From contig JAICQA010000014.1 of assembly GCA_025929595.1 (NCBI GenBank), positions 1 through 18,572 on the forward strand: a DNA stretch of 18,572 nt. The letters are read 5' to 3'. Shown here one piece after another: positions 7,167 through 13,562 of the stretch. A program made the position numbers and the translations under genes. The stretch's first letter is position 1. Every line of letters starts with the position of its first letter. This DNA is from Xanthobacteraceae bacterium (lineage in GTDB: Bacteria > Pseudomonadota > Alphaproteobacteria > Rhizobiales > Xanthobacteraceae). The notes beneath the pieces are model-generated. The model was not told the DNA's origin and ran no database searches. It saw only the letters and a list, made by a program, of their open reading frames with translations.

Positions 7167-8111
7167 GTGGAGCAAATCCTTTACATCGCCAACATCGTTC
7201 TCCCCGTCTTCGGGGTGATGGCGGTCGGTTATGTGTGCGCGTGGTCGGGGCTGTTGCGCGAGCGCGTCGCCGAAGGCGTTTCCGACTACGTCTATACGGT
7301 CGCGATTCCGATCCTGATCTTCCGCACGCTCGCGGAGGCGCAGCTCCCCGACGTTTCGCCGTGGGGCTACTGGGGCGTCTACTTCTTCGGTGCGGCGGTT
7401 TCGTGGGCGGCAGCGCAATTGCTCGCGGTCTTCGCCTTCGGCCGCGGCGCGCGCGAAGCAATCGTTTACGGACTCACGTCCGCGCAATCGAACATCGTGC
7501 TGGTCGGCATCCCGCTCGTGCTGTCCGCCGTGGGCCCGGCGGGCGCGGTGCCGCTCTTTCTGCTGGTCGCGGTCAACCTGCCGATCGTGATGACGACGGC
7601 GTCGCTCATGATGGAGGCGACCGGTTCGGGTCTTTCGCGTGCCGCACTCCTGAGCGTCGCGCGCAATCTCGCCACCAACCTTGTGCTGATCGGTTTCGCC
7701 GCCGGTCTTGTCGCACAGCTTGTTGGCATTCGCCCCTCCGGCGCGCCGAAGGCGGTGATCGACCTCATCGCGCAATCTTCCGTGCCCTGCGCGCTGTTCG
7801 CGATGGGTCTCGCGCTCCGCCGCCATGGCCTGCTCGGCGACTTCAAGGTGTCGGCGATGATCGCGGCGCTGAAGCTCCTGGTGCATCCGCTGATCGTGTG
7901 GCTGCTGGTCACTTACGTGGTGCCGCTCCCACCGGTGTTCGCGGTCGTCGCCGTACTGTTTGCAGCCATGCCGAGCGGCATCAACGCCTATCTCCTGGCC
8001 GAGCGCTTCGGCGTCGGCGTGCCGGCGGCGACCGGCGCGGTGACACTCTCAACAATGCTGTCGCTCGTGACGATCTCGTTCTGGCTCTGGCTCGCTGGCG
8101 TCGGGGGCTAG
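7167..8111 (+). CDS. AEC-family (auxin efflux carrier type) transporter
   Basis: A 314-residue membrane protein of the AEC/membrane transport protein family. About ten hydrophobic helices form two halves. Family hallmarks are the N-terminal IANIVLPVFGVMAVGYVCAW, followed by DYVYTVAIPILIFRTLAEAQLP (about 38-60), a SNIVLVGIPLVLSAVGP segment (about 108-125), and the second-half SVPCALFAMGLALRRHG and AAMPSGINAYLLAERFG motifs. The conserved Pro and Asn residues in these broken helices are typical of the fold. The family moves small organic acids, amino acids or plant-hormone-like anions across the inner membrane, and the substrate cannot be read from the sequence. The start is GTG at 7167 with only a weak G-rich ribosome site. 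Its stop is 1 bp from the stop of the convergent gluQ. Confidence 0.9.
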   Translation: MEQILYIANIVLPVFGVMAVGYVCAWSGLLRERVAEGVSDYVYTVAIPILIFRTLAEAQLPDVSPWGYWGVYFFGAAVSWAAAQLLAVFAFGRGAREAIVYGLTSAQSNIVLVGIPLVLSAVGPAGAVPLFLLVAVNLPIVMTTASLMMEATGSGLSRAALLSVARNLATNLVLIGFAAGLVAQLVGIRPSGAPKAVIDLIAQSSVPCALFAMGLALRRHGLLGDFKVSAMIAALKLLVHPLIVWLLVTYVVPLPPVFAVVAVLFAAMPSGINAYLLAERFGVGVPAATGAVTLSTMLSLVTISFWLWLAGVGG

Positions 8112-8112
8112 A

Positions 8113-8979
8113 TCAAAGCCCGACGGCGTGGCGCACATCCGCCGGCGTCCAGCCCGAGGCGCGCAGGTCGCGCAGCGTTGTCGACTTCGTGCGCTTGGCG
8201 AGCTTGTGGCCGTCGCGGTCGAGCAGCAGGCGGTGATGGCGATAGACCGGCGCGGGCAGGCCGAGCAGTTCCTGCAGGAGCCGGTGGATCGCGGTCGCCT
8301 CGAAGAGATCCATGCCGCGTACGACATGCGTGATGCCTTGCAGCGCGTCGTCAAGCACGACGGCGAGGTGGTAGCTGCCCGGCGATTCCTTGCGGCCCAG
8401 GACCACGTCGCCCCAGCGCTCCGGATGTGTGGGCACGTCGCGTATGCCGTCCTCGTCTTCTTCGCGCCAGCTCACGCCGCGTCCTGCCCGCGCCAATGCG
8501 GTCGCCATGTCGAGGCGTAGCGCGAAAGGCTCGGAGGCGCGGCGACGGTTGCGTTCTCCTTCGGGCAGTTCGCGCGCCTTACCGGCATAGAGCGGCGTGC
8601 CGTCGGGATCCGTCGGCCAGTCCTTGCCGGTGTCGAGTTCGCGCGCCTCCACGAGCTGCGCGATCTCGCTGCGGCTCTCGAAGGCTGGATAGACGAGCCC
8701 AGCCTTTTCCAGCCGCTCCAGCGCTGCGAGATACTCGTCGAAATGATCGGACTGCCGTCGTACCGGCTGCTCCCACTCGATCCCGAGCCAGGCAAGGTCC
8801 TCGAGGATCGCCTGCTCGAACTCCGGCCTGCAGCGCGTGCCGTCGATGTCCTCGATACGCAGAAGAAGCCGCCCGCCGGCCTGTTTTGCTAGATCGGCGT
8901 TGAGCAACGCCGAGAGGGCATGGCCGAGGTGCAAAAATCCGTTTGGCGACGGCGCGAAACGGAAGACGGGGCGGGACAT
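8113..8979 (-). CDS. gluQ: Glutamyl-Q tRNA(Asp) synthetase
   Basis: A 288-residue truncated relative of glutamyl-tRNA synthetase that lacks the anticodon-binding domain, as GluQ (YadB) proteins do. The class I HIGH motif reads HLGH at 17-20 after FRFAPSPNGF. RIEDIDGTRC follows at 41-50, and the KMSKS equivalent is KLAKR at 259-263. The enzyme attaches glutamate to queuosine at position 34 of tRNA-Asp. E. coli GluQ holds a zinc through three Cys and one Tyr in the region equivalent to residues 97-135. Here that region (YPAFESRSEI to LYAG) contains no Cys, so the zinc site appears lost. It is divergent from alkA with 64 bp between starts. A conventional discriminating GluRS is excluded by length. 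Confidence 0.92.
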   Translation of the reverse strand: MSRPVFRFAPSPNGFLHLGHALSALLNADLAKQAGGRLLLRIEDIDGTRCRPEFEQAILEDLAWLGIEWEQPVRRQSDHFDEYLAALERLEKAGLVYPAFESRSEIAQLVEARELDTGKDWPTDPDGTPLYAGKARELPEGERNRRRASEPFALRLDMATALARAGRGVSWREEDEDGIRDVPTHPERWGDVVLGRKESPGSYHLAVVLDDALQGITHVVRGMDLFEATAIHRLLQELLGLPAPVYRHHRLLLDRDGHKLAKRTKSTTLRDLRASGWTPADVRHAVGL

Positions 8980-9043
8980 GTCGAAACCGGGTTGCTTTCT
9001 GTGCGCGCTTTATGGATTGCCCGGTCGAGCCCCGCAATGACAT

Positions 9044-9709
9044 ATGAAGTCCATGTCCGCCCGCATCGACACCGAAGCCGATCTCGCCCGCGCCGTTGAA
9101 AGCCTCGTCGCCCACGATCGCAAGATCGGCGAACTGCTGATCGTCAGCGGCGCGCCGCCGTTGCGCCGCAGGGCCGGGGGCTTCGGAGGCCTCGCCTCGA
9201 TCGTCTGCTCGCAGCAGCTTTCGACCGCGAGCGCGGCGGCAATCTGGGGACGGCTTGAGATCGCGTTCAGGCCGTTCGACCACCACGCCATCCTGTCGGC
9301 GCGCACGCCGAAGCTGCAACGCGCCGGCCTCTCGCTGCCGAAGATCAAGACCTTCCGCGAGATCGCGCGCACGGTGCGCGACGGCGGCATCGACCTCGAC
9401 GCGCTGCACGACATGCCGGCCGATGAGGCACATGCGAAGCTCGTCGCGATCAAGGGAATCGGCCCGTGGACCGCCGACATTTATCTGCTGTTCTGCGTCG
9501 GGCACGCCGACGCATTTCCTGCGGGCGACCTTGCGTTGCAGGAGGCGGCGCGCATTGCGTACCGCAAGCGCAAGCGTCCGACGGCGAAGCAGCTCGAGAA
9601 AATCGCGGAGGCGTGGCGGCCCTGGCGAGGCGTGGCGGCGCGCATCCTCTGGGCCTATTATGCCGCGAACAAGCGGCGCGACGCCGTTCCGGTCCAACCT
9701 GGGCAATGA
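9044..9709 (+). CDS. alkA: DNA-3-methyladenine glycosylase II (AlkA-like, HhH-GPD)
   Basis: A 221-residue base-excision glycosylase of the HhH-GPD superfamily. The helix-hairpin-helix reads LVAIKGIGPWTADIYLLF at residues 133-150, and the catalytic aspartate is Asp162 in FPAGDLALQEA, at the position of E. coli AlkA Asp238. GLASIVCSQQLSTASAAAIW (50-68) is the conserved first helical region. It lacks the N-terminal beta domain of E. coli AlkA, like many short alphaproteobacterial members, and has no FeS-cluster Cys. It removes alkylated purines such as 3-methyladenine from DNA. ATG at 9044 and ATG at 9053 are both usable starts. Its TGA overlaps the ATG of a 36-codon ORF (ATGA at 9706-9709). Confidence 0.92.
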   Translation: MKSMSARIDTEADLARAVESLVAHDRKIGELLIVSGAPPLRRRAGGFGGLASIVCSQQLSTASAAAIWGRLEIAFRPFDHHAILSARTPKLQRAGLSLPKIKTFREIARTVRDGGIDLDALHDMPADEAHAKLVAIKGIGPWTADIYLLFCVGHADAFPAGDLALQEAARIAYRKRKRPTAKQLEKIAEAWRPWRGVAARILWAYYAANKRRDAVPVQPGQ

Positions 9710-9816
9710 AGGGTCTAGTTTTCTCCATACTGAGTCAGCTGGATCACCGGTCTCGCCGCGCCAAGTCGGCTCGCGTTCCGCTCGCCGGGCGCGGCGGCCC
9801 GGTGATGACATTGTAG
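9706..9816 (+). CDS. Possible small coupled ORF between alkA and the esterase (36 codons)
   Basis: An ORF of 36 codons starts in the ATGA overlap with the alkA stop and ends TAG at 9814-9816, 10 bp before the esterase start. The predicted peptide opens with a short hydrophobic stretch (MKGLVFSILSQL) and then becomes basic (DHRSRRAKSARVP). There is no good ribosome site upstream, so translation would have to rely on coupling to alkA. The ORF contains the long hairpin described separately, and its codons may simply reflect RNA structure. I do not recognise the peptide. It may be a true small protein, a leader that controls esterase translation, or chance. Confidence 0.25.
   Translation: MKGLVFSILSQLDHRSRRAKSARVPLAGRGGPVMTL
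9743..9806 (+). other. Extended RNA-type hairpin between alkA and the esterase
   Basis: ATCACCGG (9743-9750) pairs with CCGGTGAT (9799-9806), and after a small internal loop CGCCGCG (9754-9760) pairs with CGCGGCG (9790-9796). Inside, CGGC (9767-9770) pairs with GCCG (9784-9787), and GCG/CGC close a 3-base tip. The 64-base stem ends 20 bp before the esterase ATG. No T tract follows. It could be a partial terminator, an mRNA processing or stability element, an intergenic palindromic repeat, or a translation-control structure. Confidence 0.5.
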
Positions 9817-9826
9817 AAGGAAATCA

Positions 9827-10507
9827 ATGATGGCCGCTGCAATCGACGGGCCGCGGCTTGAGCCGCGTTCGGGCAAGGCGAAACAACTCGTCGTCTTCCT
9901 GCACGGCTATGGCGCCGACGGCAACGATCTGATCGCGCTCGGTCAGGAGTGGCAAAGCGAATTGCCGGACGCGGCGTTCGTGTCGCCGCATGCGCCGGAG
10001 CCGTGCGGCGGCGCGCCCATGGGACGGCAATGGTTCGAGCTCACGTTCCGCAATCCCGACGAGCGCTGGCGCGGCGTGAATGCGGCCGTACCCGTGCTGC
10101 AAAGTTTTCTCGACGCGGAGTTGGCCCGGCGCGCGCTCTCGCCGGACGCGCTCGCGCTCGTCGGCTTCAGCCAGGGGACGATGATGGCGCTGCACGCAGG
10201 CTTGCGGCGGCAGGTCGCGCCGGCTGCGATCGTCGGCTATTCCGGCATCTACGTGACGCCGGAGAGCGAGGACGGCCCCGACCTCGCTGCATCCGAAATC
10301 CGCTCGCGTCCGCCGGTGCTGCTGGTGCACGGAACCCGCGACGACCTCATTCCCATGCAGGCCCTGTTCGCGTCAGCGCAACTGCTGTCGGCGGCGGAAG
10401 TGCCGGTGGAATGGCACTTATCCCAGGGAGTCGGGCACGGCATCGACGGCGAGGGATTGCGGCACGGCGGGCAGTTTCTCGCCAGGGCTTTTGCGCCCAA
10501 ACGCTAA
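9827..10507 (+). CDS. Phospholipase/carboxylesterase-family serine hydrolase
   Basis: A 226-residue cytoplasmic alpha/beta hydrolase of the Abhydrolase_2 (phospholipase/carboxylesterase) family. The oxyanion-side motif is LVVFLHGYGADGNDL (21-35). The nucleophile is Ser115 in GFSQGTMMAL, the acid is Asp172 in LLVHGTRDDLIP, and the base is His204 in QGVGHGID, giving a complete triad. MGRQWFELT near 65-73 is also typical of the family. Relatives hydrolyse short-chain esters or lysophospholipids, and the true substrate is unknown. No signal peptide is present. The start is ATG 9827 (or the adjacent ATG 9830), with AAGGA five bases upstream. It follows alkA by 117 bp, and a structured segment with a small ORF lies between. 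Confidence 0.9.
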   Translation: MMAAAIDGPRLEPRSGKAKQLVVFLHGYGADGNDLIALGQEWQSELPDAAFVSPHAPEPCGGAPMGRQWFELTFRNPDERWRGVNAAVPVLQSFLDAELARRALSPDALALVGFSQGTMMALHAGLRRQVAPAAIVGYSGIYVTPESEDGPDLAASEIRSRPPVLLVHGTRDDLIPMQALFASAQLLSAAEVPVEWHLSQGVGHGIDGEGLRHGGQFLARAFAPKR

Positions 10508-10520
10508 GCACCCGGCCCGC

Positions 10521-10550
10521 TTCACAAAACCGACGCCGAGCCGGTATAAT
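10521..10550 (+). promoter_or_regulatory. Sigma70-type promoter for the HNH gene
   Basis: TTCACA (10521-10526) and a perfect TATAAT (10545-10550) are separated by 18 bp, downstream of the esterase stop and 75 bp before the preferred HNH start. A consensus -10 box stands out in this GC-rich DNA, and the predicted transcript would begin near 10557. The spacing is one base longer than ideal. Confidence 0.5.
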
Positions 10551-10559
10551 GGACAAAAC

Positions 10560-10587
10560 AAGAATCCACCGAAGGCGTGGGGTTCTT
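10560..10587 (+). other. 5'-leader hairpin of the HNH gene
   Basis: AAGAATCC (10560-10567) pairs with GGGTTCTT (10580-10587) with one G-U pair, and the stem continues inward as AC/GT past a bulged G. It would lie at the very 5' end of a transcript from the TATAAT promoter. A 5'-terminal stem like this may protect the mRNA. No attenuator-type T tract follows. Confidence 0.35.
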
Positions 10588-10624
10588 TCGTGCCCCGGTC
10601 GCCGACGGCGATTGGGAGTCGCAT

Positions 10625-11182
10625 GTGAACGTCGCGGTTACGTCGGGTGCCTGGCCGGCGCTGGTGCTGAACGCGGATTACCGGCCGCTGAGTTATTATC
10701 CGCTATCGATCTGGTCGTGGCAGGACGCCATCAAGGCTGTCTTTCTCGAGCGCGTGAACATCGTCGCGCTGTACGACAAGGCCGTTCACAGCCCGTCCAT
10801 CGAATTCAAGCTGCCGAGCGTCGTGTCGCTCAAGACCTATGTGCGTCCGCCGCGGCATCCGGCCTTCACACGGTTCAACGTGTTTCTGCGCGACCGTTTC
10901 TCCTGCCAGTATTGCGGCTCGCGGCAGGACCTGACGTTCGATCATCTTTTGCCGCGCGCGCTCGGCGGGCAGACGACATGGGAGAATGTCGTCACCGCAT
11001 GCTCAGACTGCAATTTGCAGAAGGGCGGGCTCGCGCCGGAGAGGGCCGGCATGTGGCCCGGGCAGATGCCGTTCCAGCCGACGGTCAACGATCTGCACCG
11101 CAACGGGCGGCTATTCCCGCCGAACTATCTGCACGAGAGCTGGCTCGACTATCTCTACTGGGACACCGAGCTGGAGCCTTGA
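10625..11182 (+). CDS. HNH endonuclease (stand-alone)
   Basis: A 185-residue HNH-family nuclease. The zinc-binding ribs are Cys94-x2-Cys97 (FSCQYCGSR) and Cys126-x2-Cys129 (ACSDCNLQKG). The metal-binding core is DLTFDHLLPRALGG with His107 in the general-base region and WENV with Asn121. The N-terminal block LNADYRPLSYYPLSIWSWQD and the C-terminal LHRNGRLFPPNYLHESWLDY are hallmarks of a widely conserved bacterial HNH group whose cellular role is not known. I prefer GTG at 10625, with GGGAG about six bases upstream, because homologous proteins begin at this point. An in-frame GTG at 10577 would lie within the leader hairpin and lacks a ribosome site. It ends 102 bp before the convergent alcohol dehydrogenase. 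Confidence 0.9.
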   Translation: MNVAVTSGAWPALVLNADYRPLSYYPLSIWSWQDAIKAVFLERVNIVALYDKAVHSPSIEFKLPSVVSLKTYVRPPRHPAFTRFNVFLRDRFSCQYCGSRQDLTFDHLLPRALGGQTTWENVVTACSDCNLQKGGLAPERAGMWPGQMPFQPTVNDLHRNGRLFPPNYLHESWLDYLYWDTELEP

Positions 11183-11192
11183 TGTCCGTCAT

Positions 11193-11218
11193 CCGGACGC
11201 GCCGAAGACGCGATCCGG
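11193..11218. repeat. Imperfect palindrome in convergent gap
   Basis: CCGGACGCG (11193-11201) and CGCGATCCGG (11209-11218) form a stem with one bulged T around the loop CCGAAGA. Together with the larger palindrome 26 bp downstream it fills the 102-bp gap between the HNH gene and the alcohol dehydrogenase. The style resembles intergenic palindromic repeats common in Bradyrhizobium-like genomes. The copy number cannot be judged here. Confidence 0.4.
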
Positions 11219-11243
11219 GATCGTCTGCAACTTTTCGAGAACG

Positions 11244-11286
11244 GTCCCGGATATTTTGCTTCGCAAAATTCCGGGACGACGTTTTT
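11244..11286 (+). terminator. Rho-independent terminator of the HNH gene
   Basis: GTCCCGGA and ATTTTG (11244-11251, 11253-11258, one bulged T) pair with CAAAAT and TCCGGGAC (11264-11277) around the loop CTTCG. This is a 14-bp stem, followed after four bases by TTTTT (11282-11286). That makes a good plus-strand terminator for the HNH gene. The T run overlaps the stop codon of the convergent alcohol dehydrogenase, whose own transcript would contain the stem but lack a T tract. Confidence 0.65.
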
Positions 11287-12409
11287 AGAACACCACCACC
11301 TGCCGCACCACGTCGCTCACGCGCAGGCGCTCGAAGCCTTCATTGATCTGGTCGAGCTTGATTCGGTCGCTCAAGAGGCGGTCGATCGGCAGCTTGCCTT
11401 GGCGATACAGCGAAATGAATCGCGGGATGTCGCGCACCGGCACGCAGGAGCCGATGTAGCTGCCTTTCACCGTGCGCTCTTCCGCGACCATCTGCACGAG
11501 CGGAACGGAAAGGGCGGCGTCGGGCGGCGGCAGGCCGATCGTGACCGTCGTGCCGCCGCGCCTGGTGATCTTGTAAGCGGTGTCCATCGCCTTCGCCGCG
11601 CCCGCGGTCTCGACGACATATTCGAGCCCGCCTTTCGTCGCCTCGCGGATTTCCGCGACGTGATCGGGGTTCGACGAGTTGAAGGAGTCGGTGGCGCCGA
11701 GCTGGCGCGCAAGGCCGAGCTTGTGGTCGAGGAGGTCGACCGCGACGATGCGCGAGGCGCCGGAGGCAATCGCACCCAGGACCGCGCAGAGGCCGACGCC
11801 GCCGAGGCCGACAACGCCGACGGTCGCGCCGAGCGGGACCTTTGCGGAATTCATCACCGCGCCCGTGCCGGTCAGCACCGCGCAGCCGAAGAGCGCTGCA
11901 AGATCGAGCGGAATGTCCTTGTCGATCTTCACCAGCGAGCGGCGTGACATCACCGCGTATTCGGAGAAGGCGGAAACGCCGACCTGATGATTGACCGGGA
12001 TGCCGTTGCGCCGGAAGCGGCGCTCGCCGGAAACGAGCGTGCCCGCGGTGTTTGCGACAATTCCGGGTTCGCAGAGCGCGGGACGGCCCTCAGCGCAAGG
12101 GCTGCAATGACCGCAGCTCGGCATGAAGACCATGACGACGTGGTCGCCTTTCTGCAGGTCGTCGACGCCCGTGCCGACTTCCTCGACGACGCCCGAGCAT
12201 TCATGGCCGATGACAATGGGGAGAGTGCGCGGGCGGTCGCCGTTCACGACCGAAAGGTCGGAGTGGCAGAGGCCTGCTGCTGCCATCCTGATCAGGACTT
12301 CGCCCGGGCCCGGCGCGTCGAGGTCGATCGTCTCGATCGAGATCGGCTTCGAGCTTGAGTAGGGAAAGTCGACGCTCGTCTTGTGCAGAATGGCGACACG
12401 AGTCTTCAA
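11285..12409 (-). CDS. Zinc-dependent alcohol dehydrogenase (MDR superfamily)
   Basis: A 374-residue medium-chain dehydrogenase/reductase. Catalytic zinc ligands are Cys48 (GLCHSD), His69 with Glu70 (GHE) and Cys176. Structural zinc ligands are Cys99, Cys102, Cys105 and Cys113 (SCGHCSPCAEGRPALC). The Rossmann fold carries GLGGVG at 201-206 and ends its second strand in VAVDLLDHK, with an Asp that favours NAD over NADP. Length and the structural-zinc lobe fit class III-like/MDR alcohol dehydrogenases. GHECSGVVEEVG and VKGSYIGSCVPVRDIPRF are typical of a bacterial group that uses broad alcohol or aldehyde substrates. The substrate is not defined. It starts 22 bp after the dsbB stop on the same strand, which suggests one transcript. 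Confidence 0.92.
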   Translation of the reverse strand: MKTRVAILHKTSVDFPYSSSKPISIETIDLDAPGPGEVLIRMAAAGLCHSDLSVVNGDRPRTLPIVIGHECSGVVEEVGTGVDDLQKGDHVVMVFMPSCGHCSPCAEGRPALCEPGIVANTAGTLVSGERRFRRNGIPVNHQVGVSAFSEYAVMSRRSLVKIDKDIPLDLAALFGCAVLTGTGAVMNSAKVPLGATVGVVGLGGVGLCAVLGAIASGASRIVAVDLLDHKLGLARQLGATDSFNSSNPDHVAEIREATKGGLEYVVETAGAAKAMDTAYKITRRGGTTVTIGLPPPDAALSVPLVQMVAEERTVKGSYIGSCVPVRDIPRFISLYRQGKLPIDRLLSDRIKLDQINEGFERLRVSDVVRQVVVF

Positions 12410-12431
12410 CAGAGCCTCCCCGGCAATTCTT

Positions 12432-12950
12432 TCAGGCGTTCCTTGAGCCGGCGAGCGCGGTCCGGAAAGCCAGGATCGCGAGCCCGCCTGCGATCAGGAC
12501 GTTATAGCCAGCGAGCGACAGGCCGAGAAAGCGCCAGGCCGCCTCGCTGCAGGAGACCACGCGTTGCGTGCCTTTGAGCGACGAGAGAATGTCGCCGGCG
12601 GGCGCGGTGGCCGCGCCGCCCGCGCAGGCGGCCGGCCCTTCCCAGAAGCCCCATTCGATGCCGGCATGATAGACGCCGTAGCCCGCGCCGATGAGCAGCA
12701 CGACGCCGAGGAGCACGAGACCGATGCGCGCGAGGCGCTCGTTGCCGAGCAGTCCCACAAGGATGCCGAGCGGCACGGCGATGTAATAGGGAATGCGCTG
12801 ATCGAGACAGAGCGGGCAGGGCTCGAGCTTCAGGACGAGCTCGAAGAACCACGCGCCCGCGAGCGTGAGCGCCGCGACCGCCGCAATCGCGAAGGCCGCC
12901 GCGGGGAGCAGTTGCGCGCGCAGGCGTGTGGCGAAGTCGGAAGCCGTCAT
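12432..12950 (-). CDS. dsbB: Disulfide bond formation protein DsbB
   Basis: A 172-residue inner-membrane protein with four hydrophobic helices (about 18-38, 54-70, 75-95 and 140-162). The first periplasmic pair is Cys45 and Cys48 in LEPCPLCLDQR, which is the ubiquinone-reducing CxxC. The second pair is Cys109 and Cys134 in the long periplasmic loop, which exchanges disulfides with DsbA. Arg52 next to the CxxC corresponds to the Arg48 region that contacts quinone in E. coli DsbB. The product re-oxidises DsbA and passes electrons to the respiratory quinone pool. The start is ATG 12948-12950. The alcohol dehydrogenase follows 22 bp downstream and has no obvious functional link. Confidence 0.93.
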   Translation of the reverse strand: MTASDFATRLRAQLLPAAAFAIAAVAALTLAGAWFFELVLKLEPCPLCLDQRIPYYIAVPLGILVGLLGNERLARIGLVLLGVVLLIGAGYGVYHAGIEWGFWEGPAACAGGAATAPAGDILSSLKGTQRVVSCSEAAWRFLGLSLAGYNVLIAGGLAILAFRTALAGSRNA

Positions 12951-13121
12951 GATGCTCGAATAACGTGACGCCAGTTCCGTGTCGAATCACAGGAACCTTT
13001 CGTCCGGCATCGGATTGTTCGATGGAACGGCGCGACGGAAGGTCGCGACGCTTCGCATTCGCCACAGGACCGGCTCATTCACGGGCGATTGCCCGCCGCA
13101 TTCCCATCAGGCGGAGGCCAA

Positions 13122-13478
13122 ATGCGAATCTCGATCTTCGGCGCAGCCGTTGCTGCCGCCATAACCTTTTCCGTGCCGGTCCTCGTTTCAGCGGAGCCGG
13201 TGTCCCGCGGGCAGGCGTCCTTCTACAGCTACGACCAACCGACCGCGAGCGGCGAGCGCTTCAATCCGGGTGCACTGACCGCCGCGCATCGCACGCTACC
13301 CTTCGGCACCAAGGTGCGCGTGACCGACGTCAAGTCGCGCAAGTCGGTGGTGGTGCGTATCAACGACCGCGGGCCATTCATCAAAGGGCGCATCATCGAT
13401 GTCTCGCGCGCGGCCGCGCAGCAACTCGGCATGATCGGCCGCGGTGTGGCCCAGGTCGAGATGCACGTCGTCAACTGA
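13122..13478 (+). CDS. RlpA-like double-psi beta-barrel secreted protein
   Basis: A 118-residue exported protein. Residues 1-24 form a signal peptide (basic MRIS, hydrophobic core, cleavage likely after VSA before EP). The rest is one RlpA-like DPBB domain: GQASFYSYDQPTASGERFNP, LTAAHRTLPFGTKVRVT, VVVRINDRGPFIKGRIIDVS and AAAQQLGMIGRG. Glu45, His56 and Asp82 occupy the positions of the catalytic residues of Pseudomonas RlpA, a lytic transglycosylase that cleaves peptidoglycan strands lacking stem peptides. There is no lipobox Cys and no SPOR domain, so it is a short soluble periplasmic form. The start is ATG 13122 with GGAGG four bases upstream. An in-frame ATG at 13089 is less likely. The 171-bp gap shared with divergent dsbB holds a hairpin (CGCGAC/GTCGCG at 13031-13047) but no clear promoter. 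Confidence 0.9.
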   Translation: MRISIFGAAVAAAITFSVPVLVSAEPVSRGQASFYSYDQPTASGERFNPGALTAAHRTLPFGTKVRVTDVKSRKSVVVRINDRGPFIKGRIIDVSRAAAQQLGMIGRGVAQVEMHVVN

Positions 13479-13480
13479 TG

Positions 13481-13546
13481 TTTTTCCGCCGGACCGGCAT
13501 GTGATCCGGCCGAAAAACCGGTTCCCCCTGTTTCGGGTTCATGCTC
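13481..13546. repeat. Degenerate rhizobial-type intergenic palindrome (AACCGGTT core)
   Basis: Two overlapping inverted repeats lie just after the RlpA-like stop. TTTTTC-C-GCCGGA (13481-13493) pairs with TCCGGC-C-GAAAAA (13505-13517) with one C-C mismatch. CCGAAA (13510-13515) pairs with TTTCGG (13531-13536), flanked by CATG on both sides (13498 and 13540). The 8-bp palindrome AACCGGTT lies at 13516-13523. The order CATG...GATCCGG...AACCGGTTtCC...TTTCGG...CATGCTC resembles a dispersed element I know from many Rhizobiales intergenic regions. The identification is from memory and is not searched. No downstream T tract exists, so it is not a canonical terminator. Confidence 0.55.
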
Positions 13547-13562
13547 TATATCGCGGCCGCGT

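Noticed and set aside
9738..9748. GCTGGATCACC resembles the 3' end of 16S rRNA
   Set aside because: The match is only 11 bases, no rRNA sequence lies around it, and the bases that would follow (TCCTTT) are absent. It is treated as chance.
10577..10624. Upstream GTG start giving the HNH protein 16 extra residues
   Set aside because: It lies inside the leader hairpin, lacks a ribosome site and adds residues not typical of the family. GTG 10625 has GGGAG upstream.
12991..13015. GGAACC upstream of the RlpA-like gene as a possible EcfG general-stress promoter
   Set aside because: No CGTT-like -10 element is present 16-17 bases downstream (the sequence there is ATTGTT), so the consensus is not met.
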